Assembly (NCBI RefSeq): GCF_014192645.1
Contig: NZ_JACHYE010000004.1
Location: 124,001-188,000 of the forward strand
Direction of reading: 5' to 3'
DNA from: Herbaspirillum sp. Sphag64
Lineage (GTDB): Bacteria; Pseudomonadota; Gammaproteobacteria; Burkholderiales; Burkholderiaceae_D
DNA: 64,000 nucleotides
Below are positions 30,070 through 40,177 of this stretch, one piece after another. The stretch's first letter is position 1, and every line of letters starts with the position of its first letter. The position numbers were made by a program, and so were the translations under genes. The notes beneath the pieces were generated by a model. That model searched no databases, was not told the DNA's origin, and was given only the letters and a program-made list of their open reading frames with translations.

Positions 30070-30125
30070 TCGTTGCAATGGCAACCAGAAGTTTGGACAC
30101 ACATTCGAATCAAGGCCACATTATC

Positions 30126-31439
30126 ATGAGCATCAATATCCGCAAACTCGATTCTGCTGAAGCTGGCTTTGAGCAAAAGCTCTCTGCTGTGCTGGCATTT
30201 GAAGCCAGCGAAGACGAAGCGATTGACCGCGCCGCGGCCAGTATTCTGGCCGACGTCAAGGTGCGTGGTGATGTCGCGGTACTAGAGTACACCACGCGGT
30301 TTGATCGACTCCATGTCACCAATGTTGCCGCTCTGGAAATTGGCAAGGCCGAGTTGGAGCGGGCACTGGATGATTTGCCTGCGACCCGGCGTGCTGCCTT
30401 GCAGACTGCCGCGGATCGCGTGCGTGCCTATCATGAGCGGCAAAAGCAGGAATGTGGTTCCGATGGCTTTCTCTATACCGAAGCTGACGGTACGGTGCTG
30501 GGGCAAAAAGTCACGCCGCTCGACCGGGTTGGCATTTATGTTCCTGGTGGCAAGGCTGCCTATCCCTCCTCGGTGCTGATGAATGCGATTCCTGCCAAGG
30601 TGGCAGGGGTGCAGGAAGTCATTATGGTCGTCCCCACTCCGGACGGTGTGAAGAACGAATTGGTGTTGGCGGCAGCCGCAATCGCCGGCGTTGACCGCGT
30701 CTTCACCATCGGTGGTGCACAAGCGGTCGGTGCGCTGGCTTACGGAACGGCGACGATTCCTGCGGTCGACAAGATTGTTGGTCCCGGCAACGCCTATGTC
30801 GCTGCTGCCAAGCGCCGGGTGTTCGGTGTGGTTGGCATCGACATGATTGCCGGGCCATCCGAAATTCTGGTCATTTGCGACGGCAGTACCGACCCTGACT
30901 GGATCGCCATGGATCTGTTCTCGCAAGCTGAGCACGATGAGCTGGCGCAGTCGATCCTGCTGTGTCCTGATGCTGATTACCTCGCCAAGGTCGAAGCCAG
31001 TATCAACCAGTTGCTTGATACGATGCCACGCAAGGAGGTGATTCGTACCTCGTTGACCAATCGTGGGGCGCTGGTCAAGGTGCGTGATATGTCGCAAGCC
31101 TGTGCCATCGCCAACATGATTGCTGCCGAGCATCTGGAAATTTCCGCCGAGCAGCCACAGCAGTGGGCGGATCAGATTCGCCACGCAGGAGCCATGTTCC
31201 TTGGGCGCTTTTCATCCGAGTCCCTCGGTGATTACTGTGCCGGTCCGAACCACGTATTGCCGACTTCACGCACTGCGCGATTCTCTTCGCCGTTGGGTGT
31301 GTATGATTTCCAGAAGCGTTCCAGTGTGATCAATGTCAGTCAGGCAGGTGCGCAAACGCTTGGCAAGATTGCCGCCGAACTGGCCTATGGTGAAGGCTTG
31401 CAGGCGCATGCCCGCTCGGCTGAACTGCGCCTGAAATGA
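30126..31439 (+). CDS. hisD: Histidinol dehydrogenase
   Basis: This 437-residue enzyme performs the last two oxidations of histidine synthesis. Visible are [51 protein letters not shown] and GPNHVLPT, which carry zinc ligands and catalytic residues. The start is ATG 30126; the 30078 extension is not HisD-like. Confidence 0.97.
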   Translation: MSINIRKLDSAEAGFEQKLSAVLAFEASEDEAIDRAAASILADVKVRGDVAVLEYTTRFDRLHVTNVAALEIGKAELERALDDLPATRRAALQTAADRVRAYHERQKQECGSDGFLYTEADGTVLGQKVTPLDRVGIYVPGGKAAYPSSVLMNAIPAKVAGVQEVIMVVPTPDGVKNELVLAAAAIAGVDRVFTIGGAQAVGALAYGTATIPAVDKIVGPGNAYVAAAKRRVFGVVGIDMIAGPSEILVICDGSTDPDWIAMDLFSQAEHDELAQSILLCPDADYLAKVEASINQLLDTMPRKEVIRTSLTNRGALVKVRDMSQACAIANMIAAEHLEISAEQPQQWADQIRHAGAMFLGRFSSESLGDYCAGPNHVLPTSRTARFSSPLGVYDFQKRSSVINVSQAGAQTLGKIAAELAYGEGLQAHARSAELRLK

Positions 31440-31467
31440 TGACGGCTGTGCGCAAGCCCGTCCGGCC

Positions 31468-32286
31468 ATGAGTTGGCGAGACCGCATTTTCTGTGAAGAT
31501 GCGCTGCAAGGGCTGGCGCGTATTCCTGATGGGCAGGTGGATTTGCTCATTGCCGATCCGCCTTATGGTCTAGGTAAGGATTACGGGAATGACTCCGACA
31601 AGCTCGATACCGAAGCCTATTTGCGCTGGACCGAGCAATGGATTACCGCGGCACTGCCTAAACTCAAGCCCAACGGCAGCCTCTACATTTTTCTGACCTG
31701 GCGTTATTCACCGGAAATATTTGTCATGCTCAAACAGCGCATGACCATGATCAATGAGATTATCTGGGATCGCCGTGTGCCTTCCATGGGCGGGACCACG
31801 CGCAAGTATTCCTCGGTACATGACACTGTCGGATTCTTTGTGGCCGCCAAGGATTATTACTTCGATCTCGATGCGATTCGGATTCCCTACGACGCTCAGA
31901 CCAAAAAGGCACGCTCACGCTCGATCTTCGTCGGCGCCAAATGGCTGGAGTTGGGTTACAACCCCAAAGATGTCTGGAGCGTGTCGCGACTGCATCGTGA
32001 GCACAAGGAACGCGCTGATCATCCGACCCAGAAACCGCTGGAAATCATCGAACGCATGATCAAAGCATCCTGCCCCGAGGGTGGGGTAGTCCTTGATCCG
32101 TTCATGGGCAGTGGTACGACAGCCGTTGCCGCACGCCGCTGTGGTCGCCACTTCGTTGGCTTTGAATTGAATCCGGCCTATTGCGCATTGATCGAACAGC
32201 GCGTGGGAGATCTGAATGCGGTGCCGACAACGTCAGCAGACGTCGCCGGCACAACACCAACAACCCTCGAATCGGAACTCCCATGA
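31468..32286 (+). CDS. Orphan DNA methyltransferase (beta-class N6-adenine/N4-cytosine) inside the his operon
   Basis: This protein of 272 residues has the catalytic DPPY motif at residues 30-33 and the SAM-binding DPFMGSGTT near residue 212. Catalytic motif first and SAM motif last defines the beta class, like CcrM and many restriction-modification enzymes. DHPTQKP precedes the SAM motif. No restriction endonuclease gene is near. It lies 28 bp after hisD and overlaps hisC by 4 bp, so it is co-transcribed with histidine genes. The target sequence is unknown. A solitary, possibly regulatory methyltransferase is the best reading. Confidence 0.9.
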   Translation: MSWRDRIFCEDALQGLARIPDGQVDLLIADPPYGLGKDYGNDSDKLDTEAYLRWTEQWITAALPKLKPNGSLYIFLTWRYSPEIFVMLKQRMTMINEIIWDRRVPSMGGTTRKYSSVHDTVGFFVAAKDYYFDLDAIRIPYDAQTKKARSRSIFVGAKWLELGYNPKDVWSVSRLHREHKERADHPTQKPLEIIERMIKASCPEGGVVLDPFMGSGTTAVAARRCGRHFVGFELNPAYCALIEQRVGDLNAVPTTSADVAGTTPTTLESELP

Positions 32287-33374
32287 GCAAGTCTCTGGTT
32301 GAACGCATCATTCGCGCCGACGTGCGCGCTCAAACCGCCTATGCAGTCCCGGATGCGACTGGCCTGCTCAAGCTCGACGCGATGGAAAATCCCTACGAAC
32401 TGCCGCAGGATCTGCGTCAGCAACTGGCGCAGCGGCTGTCGGAGGTTGCTCTCAATCGTTATCCGATTCCGTCGTACCAGCATCTCAAGCAGCAGATCTG
32501 CTGCCATCTGGGTGTGCCATCCGGCTTTGATGTCATGCTGGGTAACGGCTCGGATGAGTTGATCTCGATTTTGTCAGTGGCTTGTGCGCAACCTGGGGCC
32601 AAGGTATTGGCGCCGGAACCTGGTTTCGTGATGTACCAGATATCGGCAAGGCTGGCCGGGCTGGAGTATGTCGGTGTACCGTTACATCCAGACTTTACGC
32701 TCGATATTGATGCTTTACTGGATGCGATTGCGCTGCACAAACCGGCGATTACCTATCTCGCTTATCCCAATAATCCGACCGGCACGCTGTATCGGGAATC
32801 CGACATTGAGGCCGTTCTGCGTGCCGTCGGCGACACAGGTATCGTGGTGGTAGATGAGGCGTATCAGCCGTTCGCGCAGCATAGCTTCATGCCGCGCTTG
32901 CCAGAGTTCAACAATCTGGTGGTTATGCGTACAGTCTCCAAGCTTGGGCTGGCAGGCATCCGTCTTGGTTATATGGCGGCCAACGCTGCTTTGTTGCAGG
33001 AATTCGACAAAGTGCGCCCCCCCTACAACATCAATGTGCTGACCCAGGCCGCTGCCGAGTTTTTGCTCGATCACAGTCATGTGCTGGAGCTTCAGGCAGC
33101 GCAACTGCGCGCTGCGCGCACCGCGCTCAGCGACGCCTTGGCAGCGCTGCATGGCGTGGAAGTATTTCCCTCGGCCGCCAATTTTCTGCTGATTCGGCTG
33201 GCAAATACGGATAAAGTATTCTCCGAACTGCTGCAACGTAAGGTATTAGTCAAAAATGCCGGTAAAATGCATCCATTGCTGCACAATTGCTTGCGCGTCA
33301 ATGTCAGTACCGCTGAAGAAAATGCCGCATTCCTGGCAGCGTTGAAAGAGGCGATTCTGCGCACTGCCAAGTGA
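32283..33374 (+). CDS. hisC: Histidinol-phosphate aminotransferase
   Basis: This PLP enzyme of 363 residues has [12 protein letters not shown] at the N terminus, [23 protein letters not shown] and the Schiff-base Lys in [16 protein letters not shown]. The start ATG 32283 overlaps the methyltransferase stop. Confidence 0.96.
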   Translation: MSKSLVERIIRADVRAQTAYAVPDATGLLKLDAMENPYELPQDLRQQLAQRLSEVALNRYPIPSYQHLKQQICCHLGVPSGFDVMLGNGSDELISILSVACAQPGAKVLAPEPGFVMYQISARLAGLEYVGVPLHPDFTLDIDALLDAIALHKPAITYLAYPNNPTGTLYRESDIEAVLRAVGDTGIVVVDEAYQPFAQHSFMPRLPEFNNLVVMRTVSKLGLAGIRLGYMAANAALLQEFDKVRPPYNINVLTQAAAEFLLDHSHVLELQAAQLRAARTALSDALAALHGVEVFPSAANFLLIRLANTDKVFSELLQRKVLVKNAGKMHPLLHNCLRVNVSTAEENAAFLAALKEAILRTAK

Positions 33375-33429
33375 GCAAGATCAATACGCTGCCAGCAATC
33401 ATTTTAGAAATGTCTGTTTTACCCTGATC

Positions 33430-34026
33430 ATGTCAACTCCACGAACTGCAGAAGTCGTACGCAACACCAATGAGACGCAAATTCGCGTCGCCATCAACCT
33501 CGACGGTACTGGCCTCCAGAAGCTCGATACCGGCGTGCCGTTTCTCGATCACATGCTCGATCAGATCGCACGACACGGTTTGATTGACCTCGATATCGAG
33601 GCCAAGGGTGATTTGCATATCGACGCGCATCATACGGTGGAAGATGTCGGCATCACGCTGGGACAAGCTTTCGCCAAGGCGATCGGCGACAAGAAAGGCA
33701 TCCGCCGCTACGGCCACGCCTATGTACCGCTTGATGAAGCGTTGTCACGTGTGGTGATTGATTTTTCTGGTCGTCCCGGTCTGGAATATCACATCCCGTT
33801 TACCCGCTCGATGATTGGCGGTTTTGACGTCGATCTGACCAGCGAATTCTTTCATGGCTTTGTCAATCATGCGCAGGTCACGCTGCATATCGACAATTTG
33901 CGCGGCATCAATGCGCACCATCAATGCGAAACCGTATTCAAGGCTTTTGGTCGTGCGCTGCGCATGGCCATCGAACTCGACCAACGTGCGGCAGGAACAA
34001 TTCCTTCCACCAAGGGCAGTCTGTGA
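33430..34026 (+). CDS. hisB: Imidazoleglycerol-phosphate dehydratase
   Basis: This monofunctional HisB of 198 residues has the metal-binding [15 protein letters not shown] and [18 protein letters not shown] repeats typical of the dehydratase, and no phosphatase domain. It lies 55 bp after hisC. Confidence 0.97.
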   Translation: MSTPRTAEVVRNTNETQIRVAINLDGTGLQKLDTGVPFLDHMLDQIARHGLIDLDIEAKGDLHIDAHHTVEDVGITLGQAFAKAIGDKKGIRRYGHAYVPLDEALSRVVIDFSGRPGLEYHIPFTRSMIGGFDVDLTSEFFHGFVNHAQVTLHIDNLRGINAHHQCETVFKAFGRALRMAIELDQRAAGTIPSTKGSL

Positions 34027-34086
34027 TCGGCGGGCGTAGTCACTGACTGCGCCATTTGCACTTCCCGTGCTTTTGCATTTCTCTAT

Positions 34087-34725
34087 ATGAATAAAATTGT
34101 TGTAGTGGATTATGGAATGGGCAACCTGCGCTCGGTCGCACAAGCTCTGCGCCATGTTGCGCCGGAAGCAGATGTCCGGATTTCCGGTAAGATTGCCGAT
34201 ATTAATGCGGCGGATCGTATCGTCCTGCCAGGGCAGGGCGCCATGCCAGACTGCATGCGCTGCCTGCGCGAATCAGGTCTGCAGGAAGCGGTCTTGACTG
34301 CCGCCCGCAACAAGCCATTGTTTGGTGTCTGCGTTGGCGAGCAGATGCTGTTTGACTGGAGCGAAGAAGGCGATACGCCAGGTCTGGGATTGCTGCCCGG
34401 CAAGGTGGTGCGCTTCCAGCTTGATGGTCTGACACAAGAAGACGGCTCACGCTTCAAGGTGCCGCAAATGGGTTGGAATCGTGTCCGTCAGAATGTTCCG
34501 CATGCGCTCTGGGATGGCATCGATGATCAAGCCTACTTCTATTTCGTGCATAGCTACTACGCACAACCACAAAATACCGCGCATACGATAGGCGAAACGG
34601 TCTACGGGCAAGCATTTGCCTGTGCCGTGGCGCGCGATAATATTTTTGCAACACAATTCCATCCGGAAAAAAGTGCATCTGCGGGTTTGCAGCTGTATCG
34701 GAATTTCGTACACTGGAAACCCTGA
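34087..34725 (+). CDS. hisH: Imidazole glycerol phosphate synthase, glutaminase subunit
   Basis: This 212-residue class I glutamine amidotransferase has [12 protein letters not shown] at the start, the oxyanion [10 protein letters not shown], the nucleophile Cys in [12 protein letters not shown], and the catalytic His/Glu in TQFHPEKS. It supplies ammonia to HisF. An 85-bp gap follows before hisA. Confidence 0.97.
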   Translation: MNKIVVVDYGMGNLRSVAQALRHVAPEADVRISGKIADINAADRIVLPGQGAMPDCMRCLRESGLQEAVLTAARNKPLFGVCVGEQMLFDWSEEGDTPGLGLLPGKVVRFQLDGLTQEDGSRFKVPQMGWNRVRQNVPHALWDGIDDQAYFYFVHSYYAQPQNTAHTIGETVYGQAFACAVARDNIFATQFHPEKSASAGLQLYRNFVHWKP

Positions 34726-34810
34726 ATATTTGTCTACCCGGCAAGTCGCGATCTTCTCGCGTGACTTTTTCTGATTTTTTATTTCTTTTTACATTGTCAT
34801 AACTGTAGCC

Positions 34811-35614
34811 ATGCTGCTGATACCTGCCATCGACCTGAAAGACGGTCACTGCGTTCGCCTGAAGCAAGGCGATATGGACCAAGCCACCGTATTTTCCCAG
34901 GACCCCGCCGAGATGGCGCGTCATTGGCTGGCGCAGGGTGCACGTCGTCTGCATCTGGTTGACCTCAACGGCGCCTTTGCCGGCAAGCCCAAGAACGAAG
35001 CCGCAGTCAAATCCATCATCAAGGCAGTGCGCGACTTTGCCGCTGAAAATGATGTTGATGAAATCCCGGTCCAACTGGGTGGCGGCATTCGCGATCTGGA
35101 CACCATTGAGCGTTATCTCGACGGTGGATTGTCCTACATTATCATCGGCACCGCAGCAGTCAAGAATCCCGGTTTTCTCCATGATGCCTGCAGTGCCTTC
35201 CCCGGTCAGATCATCGTCGGTCTCGATGCCAAGGACGGCAAGGTCGCCACCGATGGCTGGAGCAAATTGTCCGGTCACGAAGTGGTCGACCTCGCCCAGA
35301 AATTCGAAGGGTACGGCTGTGAAGCCATCGTCTACACGGATATCGGTCGTGACGGCATGATGGGTGGCGTCAACATCGAAGCCACCGTGCGCCTGGCGCA
35401 AGCGGTATCGATTCCGATCATTGCCTCCGGCGGCGTACATAGCATCAAGGATGTGGAAGCCTTGTGCGATGTGCAGGATGAGGGTATTGAAGCCGTTATC
35501 TGTGGCCGTTCCATCTACGAAGGCACACTGGACCTGAATTCGGCTCAGCTGCGCGCTGACGAACTGACTGAAACCAACTTGTCGCTGCCTTCCGAAGGGA
35601 CAGACGGCACCTGA
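34811..35614 (+). CDS. hisA: ProFAR isomerase HisA
   Basis: This (beta/alpha)8-barrel of 267 residues has the first catalytic Asp in [27 protein letters not shown] and [12 protein letters not shown] with the second catalytic Asp. The C terminus carries roughly 20 residues beyond the usual 245-250 ([17 protein letters not shown]), a polar tail without a recognised role. Confidence 0.96.
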   Translation: MLLIPAIDLKDGHCVRLKQGDMDQATVFSQDPAEMARHWLAQGARRLHLVDLNGAFAGKPKNEAAVKSIIKAVRDFAAENDVDEIPVQLGGGIRDLDTIERYLDGGLSYIIIGTAAVKNPGFLHDACSAFPGQIIVGLDAKDGKVATDGWSKLSGHEVVDLAQKFEGYGCEAIVYTDIGRDGMMGGVNIEATVRLAQAVSIPIIASGGVHSIKDVEALCDVQDEGIEAVICGRSIYEGTLDLNSAQLRADELTETNLSLPSEGTDGT

Positions 35615-35616
35615 TC

Positions 35617-36381
35617 ATGACACTCGCAAAACGCATTATTCCCTGTCTCGACGTGACGGCTGGACGCGTCGTCAAAGGCGTCAATTTCGTCGAACTGCGT
35701 GACGCCGGGGATCCCGTTGAGATCGCCCGCCGTTATGATGAGCAGGGCGCGGATGAAATCACTTTTCTGGACATTACAGCGTCCTCCGATGGCCGAGGTC
35801 TGATCCTCGACATCATCGAAGCAGTCGCCTCGCAGGTGTTCATTCCGCTGACCGTCGGTGGTGGCGTACGTGCGGTGGAGGATGTGCGTCGACTGCTCAA
35901 TGCCGGCGCTGACAAGGTTGGTATCAATACCTCCGCTGTAACCAATCCGCAACTGGTGGCCGATGCCGCCAGCAAATACGGCTCGCAATGTATTGTAGTT
36001 GCCATTGATGCCAAACGTACCGGCGAAGGTAAGTGGGAAGTCTTCACCCACGGTGGTCGCAATGCGACCGGACTGGACGCGATTGAGTGGGCGCGCAAGA
36101 TGGCGCAACTGGGCGCAGGAGAAATCCTGCTGACCAGTATGGATCGCGACGGCACACGCAGTGGTTTTGATTTGGCACTGACCCGGGCTGTCTCCGAGGC
36201 CGTGTCGATCCCTGTAATCGCTTCCGGCGGTGTAGGCGGCCTGAAGGATCTGGCCGATGGCATCAAGCAGGGTAAAGCTGACGCCGTACTGGCTGCGAGC
36301 ATCTTCCACTATGGACAACATACGGTCCAGGAAGCCAAGCGGTTCATGGCTGCGCAAGATATTCCAATGAGGTTGGCATGA
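35617..36381 (+). CDS. hisF: Imidazole glycerol phosphate synthase, cyclase subunit
   Basis: This barrel enzyme of 254 residues starts [22 protein letters not shown] with the catalytic Asp. It contains [10 protein letters not shown] and [15 protein letters not shown] with the second catalytic Asp. It starts 2 bp after hisA and overlaps hisI by 4 bp. Confidence 0.97.
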   Translation: MTLAKRIIPCLDVTAGRVVKGVNFVELRDAGDPVEIARRYDEQGADEITFLDITASSDGRGLILDIIEAVASQVFIPLTVGGGVRAVEDVRRLLNAGADKVGINTSAVTNPQLVADAASKYGSQCIVVAIDAKRTGEGKWEVFTHGGRNATGLDAIEWARKMAQLGAGEILLTSMDRDGTRSGFDLALTRAVSEAVSIPVIASGGVGGLKDLADGIKQGKADAVLAASIFHYGQHTVQEAKRFMAAQDIPMRLA

Positions 36382-36830
36382 GCATCAGTGCGAAATGGTT
36401 GAACAAGGTAAAGTGGGACGAAGTCGGTCTGGTGCCTGTGATTGCCCAAGAGGTCGGGACCAATGACGTACTGATGTTTGCCTGGATGAATCGCGAGGCG
36501 CTGGCCAAAACGGTTGAAAGCGGCGAAGCAGTCTACTGGAGTCGTTCGCGCAAGAAGCTATGGCACAAGGGCGAGGAGTCTGGTCACTTCCAGAAAGTCC
36601 ACGAAGTGCGTCTGGACTGCGACGAGGATGTAGTCTTGCTCAAGGTTGAGCAGGTCGCGGGTATAGCCTGTCATACTGGCCGACATTCCTGTTTCTTCCA
36701 AAAATTCGAAGGTAATGCCGAAACAGGTGAATGGCAGACTGTCGAACCGGTATTGAAGGATCTGGACGCCGCGCCCGAGAAGGAAAAGCCCAAACGTACC
36801 CGTAAAGTCACTCCCAAGGCGCCACTATGA
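36378..36830 (+). CDS. hisI: Phosphoribosyl-AMP cyclohydrolase
   Basis: This HisI of 150 residues has [35 protein letters not shown], the metal-binding Asp cluster [11 protein letters not shown] and the zinc Cys/His in [12 protein letters not shown] Lys/Pro-rich tail follows. HisE is separate here, unlike the fused HisIE of enterobacteria. The stop overlaps the hisE start. Confidence 0.96.
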   Translation: MSISAKWLNKVKWDEVGLVPVIAQEVGTNDVLMFAWMNREALAKTVESGEAVYWSRSRKKLWHKGEESGHFQKVHEVRLDCDEDVVLLKVEQVAGIACHTGRHSCFFQKFEGNAETGEWQTVEPVLKDLDAAPEKEKPKRTRKVTPKAPL

Positions 36831-37168
36831 GCGAAACATTGCGTCGCCTCGCCGAGGTGATCGACTCCCGTAAGTTGGTCAATGGTGGTGATCCGGAGAA
36901 GTCGTATGTTGCCCGCCTGTTTTCCAAGGGCGATGACGCCATTCTCAAGAAAATCGGCGAAGAAGCTGCTGAAACCATCATGGCGGCCAAAGATGCGCGC
37001 GTCAGCGGTGATGCCTCCAAGGTGCTCTACGAATGCGCCGATCTGTGGTTCCACTCGATGGTACTGCTGGCCCAGTTTGATCTCCAGCCACAAGATGTGC
37101 TCAACGAACTTGCGCGCCGTGAAGGTCTTTCTGGACTGGAAGAAAAAGCCAGTCGCAAGGACTCCTGA
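36827..37168 (+). CDS. hisE: Phosphoribosyl-ATP pyrophosphatase
   Basis: This MazG-like helical protein of 113 residues has the family motifs [16 protein letters not shown] and [16 protein letters not shown], which coordinate magnesium and phosphoribosyl-ATP. It ends the his gene run. Confidence 0.96.
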   Translation: MSETLRRLAEVIDSRKLVNGGDPEKSYVARLFSKGDDAILKKIGEEAAETIMAAKDARVSGDASKVLYECADLWFHSMVLLAQFDLQPQDVLNELARREGLSGLEEKASRKDS

Positions 37169-37236
37169 GCAGATAGCCGCCGCAGCGCATCTCTGAAACG
37201 CCGTCAGTACTTATTGCCATTCATCAGGAAAATCGT

Positions 37237-37617
37237 ATGGACAATTGTATTTTTTGCAAAATTGCCGCCAAGCAGATCCCGTCCAAGACCATCTATGAAG
37301 ATGATGACGTGATTGCTTTTCACGACATCAATCCCGCTGCACCGGTCCATTTTCTGATTGTGCCCAAGCAGCATGTTGCTACGCTGGCAGACTGTGGCGA
37401 TCAACATGCCGCGTTGCTGGGCAAGATGGCGTTGCTGGCGCCGCGTCTGGCCGAGCAACTAGGCTGTGGCTACCAGGCTGATGCCGACGGTGAAAAGCGC
37501 GGGGGGTTCAAAACCCTATTCAATACCGGACCAGATGGTGGTCAAGAGGTCTATCACCTGCATATGCATGTCATTGGTGGCCCCCACCCGTGGCGTGTGA
37601 AGTTTGTGCAGCAGTGA
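37237..37617 (+). CDS. HIT-family purine nucleoside phosphoramidase-like protein
   Basis: This 126-residue protein starts CIFCKIAAKQIPSKTIYEDDDV and has the histidine triad VYHLHMHVIGG near the C terminus. It is HinT-like; the usual cluster is his-HIT-tatABC. The insert KRGGFKTLFNTG before the triad is slightly longer than in E. coli HinT. Confidence 0.93.
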   Translation: MDNCIFCKIAAKQIPSKTIYEDDDVIAFHDINPAAPVHFLIVPKQHVATLADCGDQHAALLGKMALLAPRLAEQLGCGYQADADGEKRGGFKTLFNTGPDGGQEVYHLHMHVIGGPHPWRVKFVQQ

Positions 37618-37685
37618 TATATTCATGGCCTATGCTACACAAGTGGTGTGGCCGTTCAAGATTCAAGTTTCGCTAGGAGAAGATG

Positions 37686-37898
37686 ATGGGTGCATGGGGT
37701 CCGATTCACTGGATAGTTGTCTTGGTCGTTGTCATGCTGGTGTTTGGCACCAAGAAGCTCGGTAACGTCGGCTCTGATCTGGGCAAAGCCATCAAGGGAT
37801 TTAAAGATGGAATGAAGGGCGAGGAAGAAAAGCCTGCTGCCAAGGAACAGACCACGATTGATGCGCCAGCCAAGGACAAGGAAAAGTCTGGCAACTGA
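37686..37898 (+). CDS. tatA: Twin-arginine translocase subunit TatA
   Basis: This 70-residue protein has one N-terminal span, an FGTKKL hinge, an amphipathic helix ([21 protein letters not shown]) and a charged tail. Two adjacent ATGs exist; AGGAG at 37675-37679 is better spaced for 37686 than for 37683. Confidence 0.95.
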   Translation: MGAWGPIHWIVVLVVVMLVFGTKKLGNVGSDLGKAIKGFKDGMKGEEEKPAAKEQTTIDAPAKDKEKSGN

Positions 37899-38000
37899 TC
37901 CAATGCCAGGTATTGTCAGTTCTCTTATGTGCGACGCGTGCAAGCAAGCGTCGCAGCCTATGATGTTGTCTGTTTCTCCACCGCAAGAGTCTCCTGTTCA

Positions 38001-38495
38001 ATGATAGATATTGGCCTTTCGAAATTGGCGTTAATCGGTGTGGTCGCGCTGGTCGTGATCGGGCCAGAGCGCTTGCCGAAGGTGGCGCGTATGGCGGGGA
38101 CGTTGTTTGGTCGTGCACAACGCTACATCAATGATGTCAAGACTGAAGTCACGCGTGAGATTGAGCTGGACGAGTTGCGCAAGATGCAGACTGATATGCA
38201 GGACGCCGCTCACGAGGTAGAAAACAGTATCGCCGGAGGCCTCTCTGACACCCAGGAGGGCATCAATGGTACGTGGCAGGGTAGCGATAGCGATCACAAC
38301 TGGCGCAGTACACCAAGCCCTGAAGCGGTGGCGTTGAAGGCCAGGCGCTTTCGTCAAAAGAAATTGGCGCGCAACTCTGCATTACCTGCCTGGTACAAAA
38401 ATCAGCACGGAGCACGTAGTCGGGTTATTTCCGCTGCTGCTCGCGTGGCAAAATTCCGTTCTGGCGGCACAGGTAAACCCGGCGGTTTTTTCTAA
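38001..38495 (+). CDS. tatB: Twin-arginine translocase subunit TatB
   Basis: This 164-residue protein begins MIDIGLSKLALIGVVALVV, followed by the IGPERLPKVARMAG hinge typical of TatB, and a long amphipathic/coiled region. ATG 38001 is chosen since TatB proteins start at this Met. It forms the substrate receptor with TatC. Confidence 0.95.
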   Translation: MIDIGLSKLALIGVVALVVIGPERLPKVARMAGTLFGRAQRYINDVKTEVTREIELDELRKMQTDMQDAAHEVENSIAGGLSDTQEGINGTWQGSDSDHNWRSTPSPEAVALKARRFRQKKLARNSALPAWYKNQHGARSRVISAAARVAKFRSGGTGKPGGFF

Positions 38496-38537
38496 TCCAG
38501 ATGGCAGCGCTTGTCATTTCTCTCCCGTAGTCATTCC

Positions 38538-39308
38538 ATGGCCGAAGAACAAAATACTGCAGGTGCTGAAGAAACCTTCATCTCGCACCTGATCGAACTG
38601 CGCAGTCGTATCATCAAGGCATCCGCAGCGATACTGATTGTCTTCGTGTGTCTGTTGCCCTGGGCCGCCAATATTTTTGATATTCTGGCCTACCCCATGA
38701 TTCATGCGCTGCCAGCTGGCAGCAAAATGATCGCGACCGGCGTCATAACGCCGTTCATGATTCCCATCAAGGTCACGCTGCTACTGGCGCTGATTATTGC
38801 CTTGCCGTGGGTGTTGTACCAAATGTGGGCTTTCGTGGCACCGGGTCTCTATGCACATGAAAAGCGGCTGATCGCGCCGCTGGTCATTTCTTCGTCACTG
38901 TTATTTATCATTGGCGTCGCGTTCTGCTATTTCTTTGTGTTTGGCGCGGTCTTCCCCTTCATCAATCACTTTGCGCCAAAGTCAGTCTCCGTCGCGCCAG
39001 ATATTGATAGCTACGTCGATTTTGTATTGACCATGTTTCTCGCCTTCGGCCTGACCTTCGAGGTACCCATTGTCGTGATCGTGCTAGTGCGCATGGGATT
39101 GGTGCCGCTGGCCAAGCTCAAGCAGATTCGGCCCTATGCGGTCGTTGGCGCCTTTGTGATCGCCGCCGTTGTTACACCGCCTGATCTGATGAGCCAGTTG
39201 ATGCTGGCAGTGCCGCTTTGCCTGCTGTATGAAATCGGTCTCTTTGTGGCGCCAATCTTTGAGCGTGCGACACGTGCGCCACAAGATGAGGCGACTAGCG
39301 AATCCTGA
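38538..39308 (+). CDS. tatC: Twin-arginine translocase subunit TatC
   Basis: This 256-residue protein has six membrane spans and TatC signatures: FISHLIELRSRII at the N terminus, the YQMWAFVAPGLYAHEKR loop, and FGLTFEVPIVVIVLVRMGLV. Rieske protein PetA, encoded at 42.9 kb, is a typical Tat substrate. Confidence 0.97.
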   Translation: MAEEQNTAGAEETFISHLIELRSRIIKASAAILIVFVCLLPWAANIFDILAYPMIHALPAGSKMIATGVITPFMIPIKVTLLLALIIALPWVLYQMWAFVAPGLYAHEKRLIAPLVISSSLLFIIGVAFCYFFVFGAVFPFINHFAPKSVSVAPDIDSYVDFVLTMFLAFGLTFEVPIVVIVLVRMGLVPLAKLKQIRPYAVVGAFVIAAVVTPPDLMSQLMLAVPLCLLYEIGLFVAPIFERATRAPQDEATSES

Positions 39309-39354
39309 GTCGTGAGTGTGCATCAGGGTGTGTCGATGCGCAATCAATCCTAGT

Positions 39355-39390
39355 AAAAAGGCCACGTGAGCATCGCCACGTGGCCTTTTT
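39355..39390. terminator. Bidirectional terminator after tatC
   Basis: A 14-bp stem (39355-39368 with 39377-39390), with A residues on one side and T residues on the other, encloses an 8-nt loop. It lies between converging tatC and the DUF2461 gene. Confidence 0.92.
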
Positions 39391-39432
39391 ATTTATTGTC
39401 AGACTTTGTCGTCAGATCAGCCTGCAACGTGG

Positions 39433-40119
39433 CTATTCAGAAATGACCAATGGCACTTCACGTAGCCACTTCACCAAAGGAAAGGCATCCTTAAAGCTAC
39501 TCACCAGTTCTTTGCCGAGGTCAGTGGGGATCTTTTTCTTGATGCTGGTTTCTTGCCACACGATGAAGCTCTTGAGCTTGATATATTCGATATGCGCACT
39601 GTCGGCATCGAACCCCTTGGGCGGACGTGTGAGCTTGCCTTCTTCCTGCAAGCCACCAAAACCATCCTTGATGGACTTGCTCTTGATGACCTTGCTGAAG
39701 CCAGCCGCATCCGCGATCACCTGTTGGCGGATCGCCTTCAAGCGATCAGAAGGTGGCAGATACTCGCCCCCAGCTACCAATAACTGACCTGCTGCATCGA
39801 TATGGAAATAGTAGGAAGGGCCACCGCCCTGGCTTGGCTTTTTCAGACCGCTAGAGGTAATGGCCGCCGAAAAGTGCGTCTTGTAGGGACTTTTGTCATG
39901 CGAGAAGCGCATGTCGCGGTTGATCCGAAATAGCGCCTTCTTTGGATTACAATCCGCAATGGCTGGATCAAATTTGCTGATGTCAGCGATCAATGTGATC
40001 ACCAGTTCCAGAAATTCGGCGCGCAGGATGTCATAGCGTGGTTTGTTCATCACAAACCACGCGCGATTGTTATTTTCGGAAAGCTCCGCAAGGAATTGGG
40101 TCAGGTCACGAATATGCAT
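39433..40119 (-). CDS. DUF2461 (TIGR02453) family protein
   Basis: This protein of 228 residues starts LTQFLAELSENNNRAWFVMNKPRYD and contains ALFRINRDMRFSHDKSPYKTHFSA and YYFHIDAAGQLLVAGGEYLPPSDRLKAIRQ, the conserved blocks of DUF2461. Its function is unknown. ATG 40119 is chosen; the frame upstream to 40260 is antisense to the next gene's end and is not conserved in style. Confidence 0.88.
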   Translation of the reverse strand: MHIRDLTQFLAELSENNNRAWFVMNKPRYDILRAEFLELVITLIADISKFDPAIADCNPKKALFRINRDMRFSHDKSPYKTHFSAAITSSGLKKPSQGGGPSYYFHIDAAGQLLVAGGEYLPPSDRLKAIRQQVIADAAGFSKVIKSKSIKDGFGGLQEEGKLTRPPKGFDADSAHIEYIKLKSFIVWQETSIKKKIPTDLGKELVSSFKDAFPLVKWLREVPLVISE

Positions 40120-40177
40120 AATGTGTGTAGATTTTGATCGATATCTCAGTCTGGCATGGTAGCAATAACGCAGCTCT

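Noticed and set aside
34454-35440. Long minus-strand open frame of 328 codons opposite hisH/hisA
   Set aside because: It is antisense to two well-recognised genes, has no family-like motifs, and long shadow frames are usual in GC-biased coding DNA.
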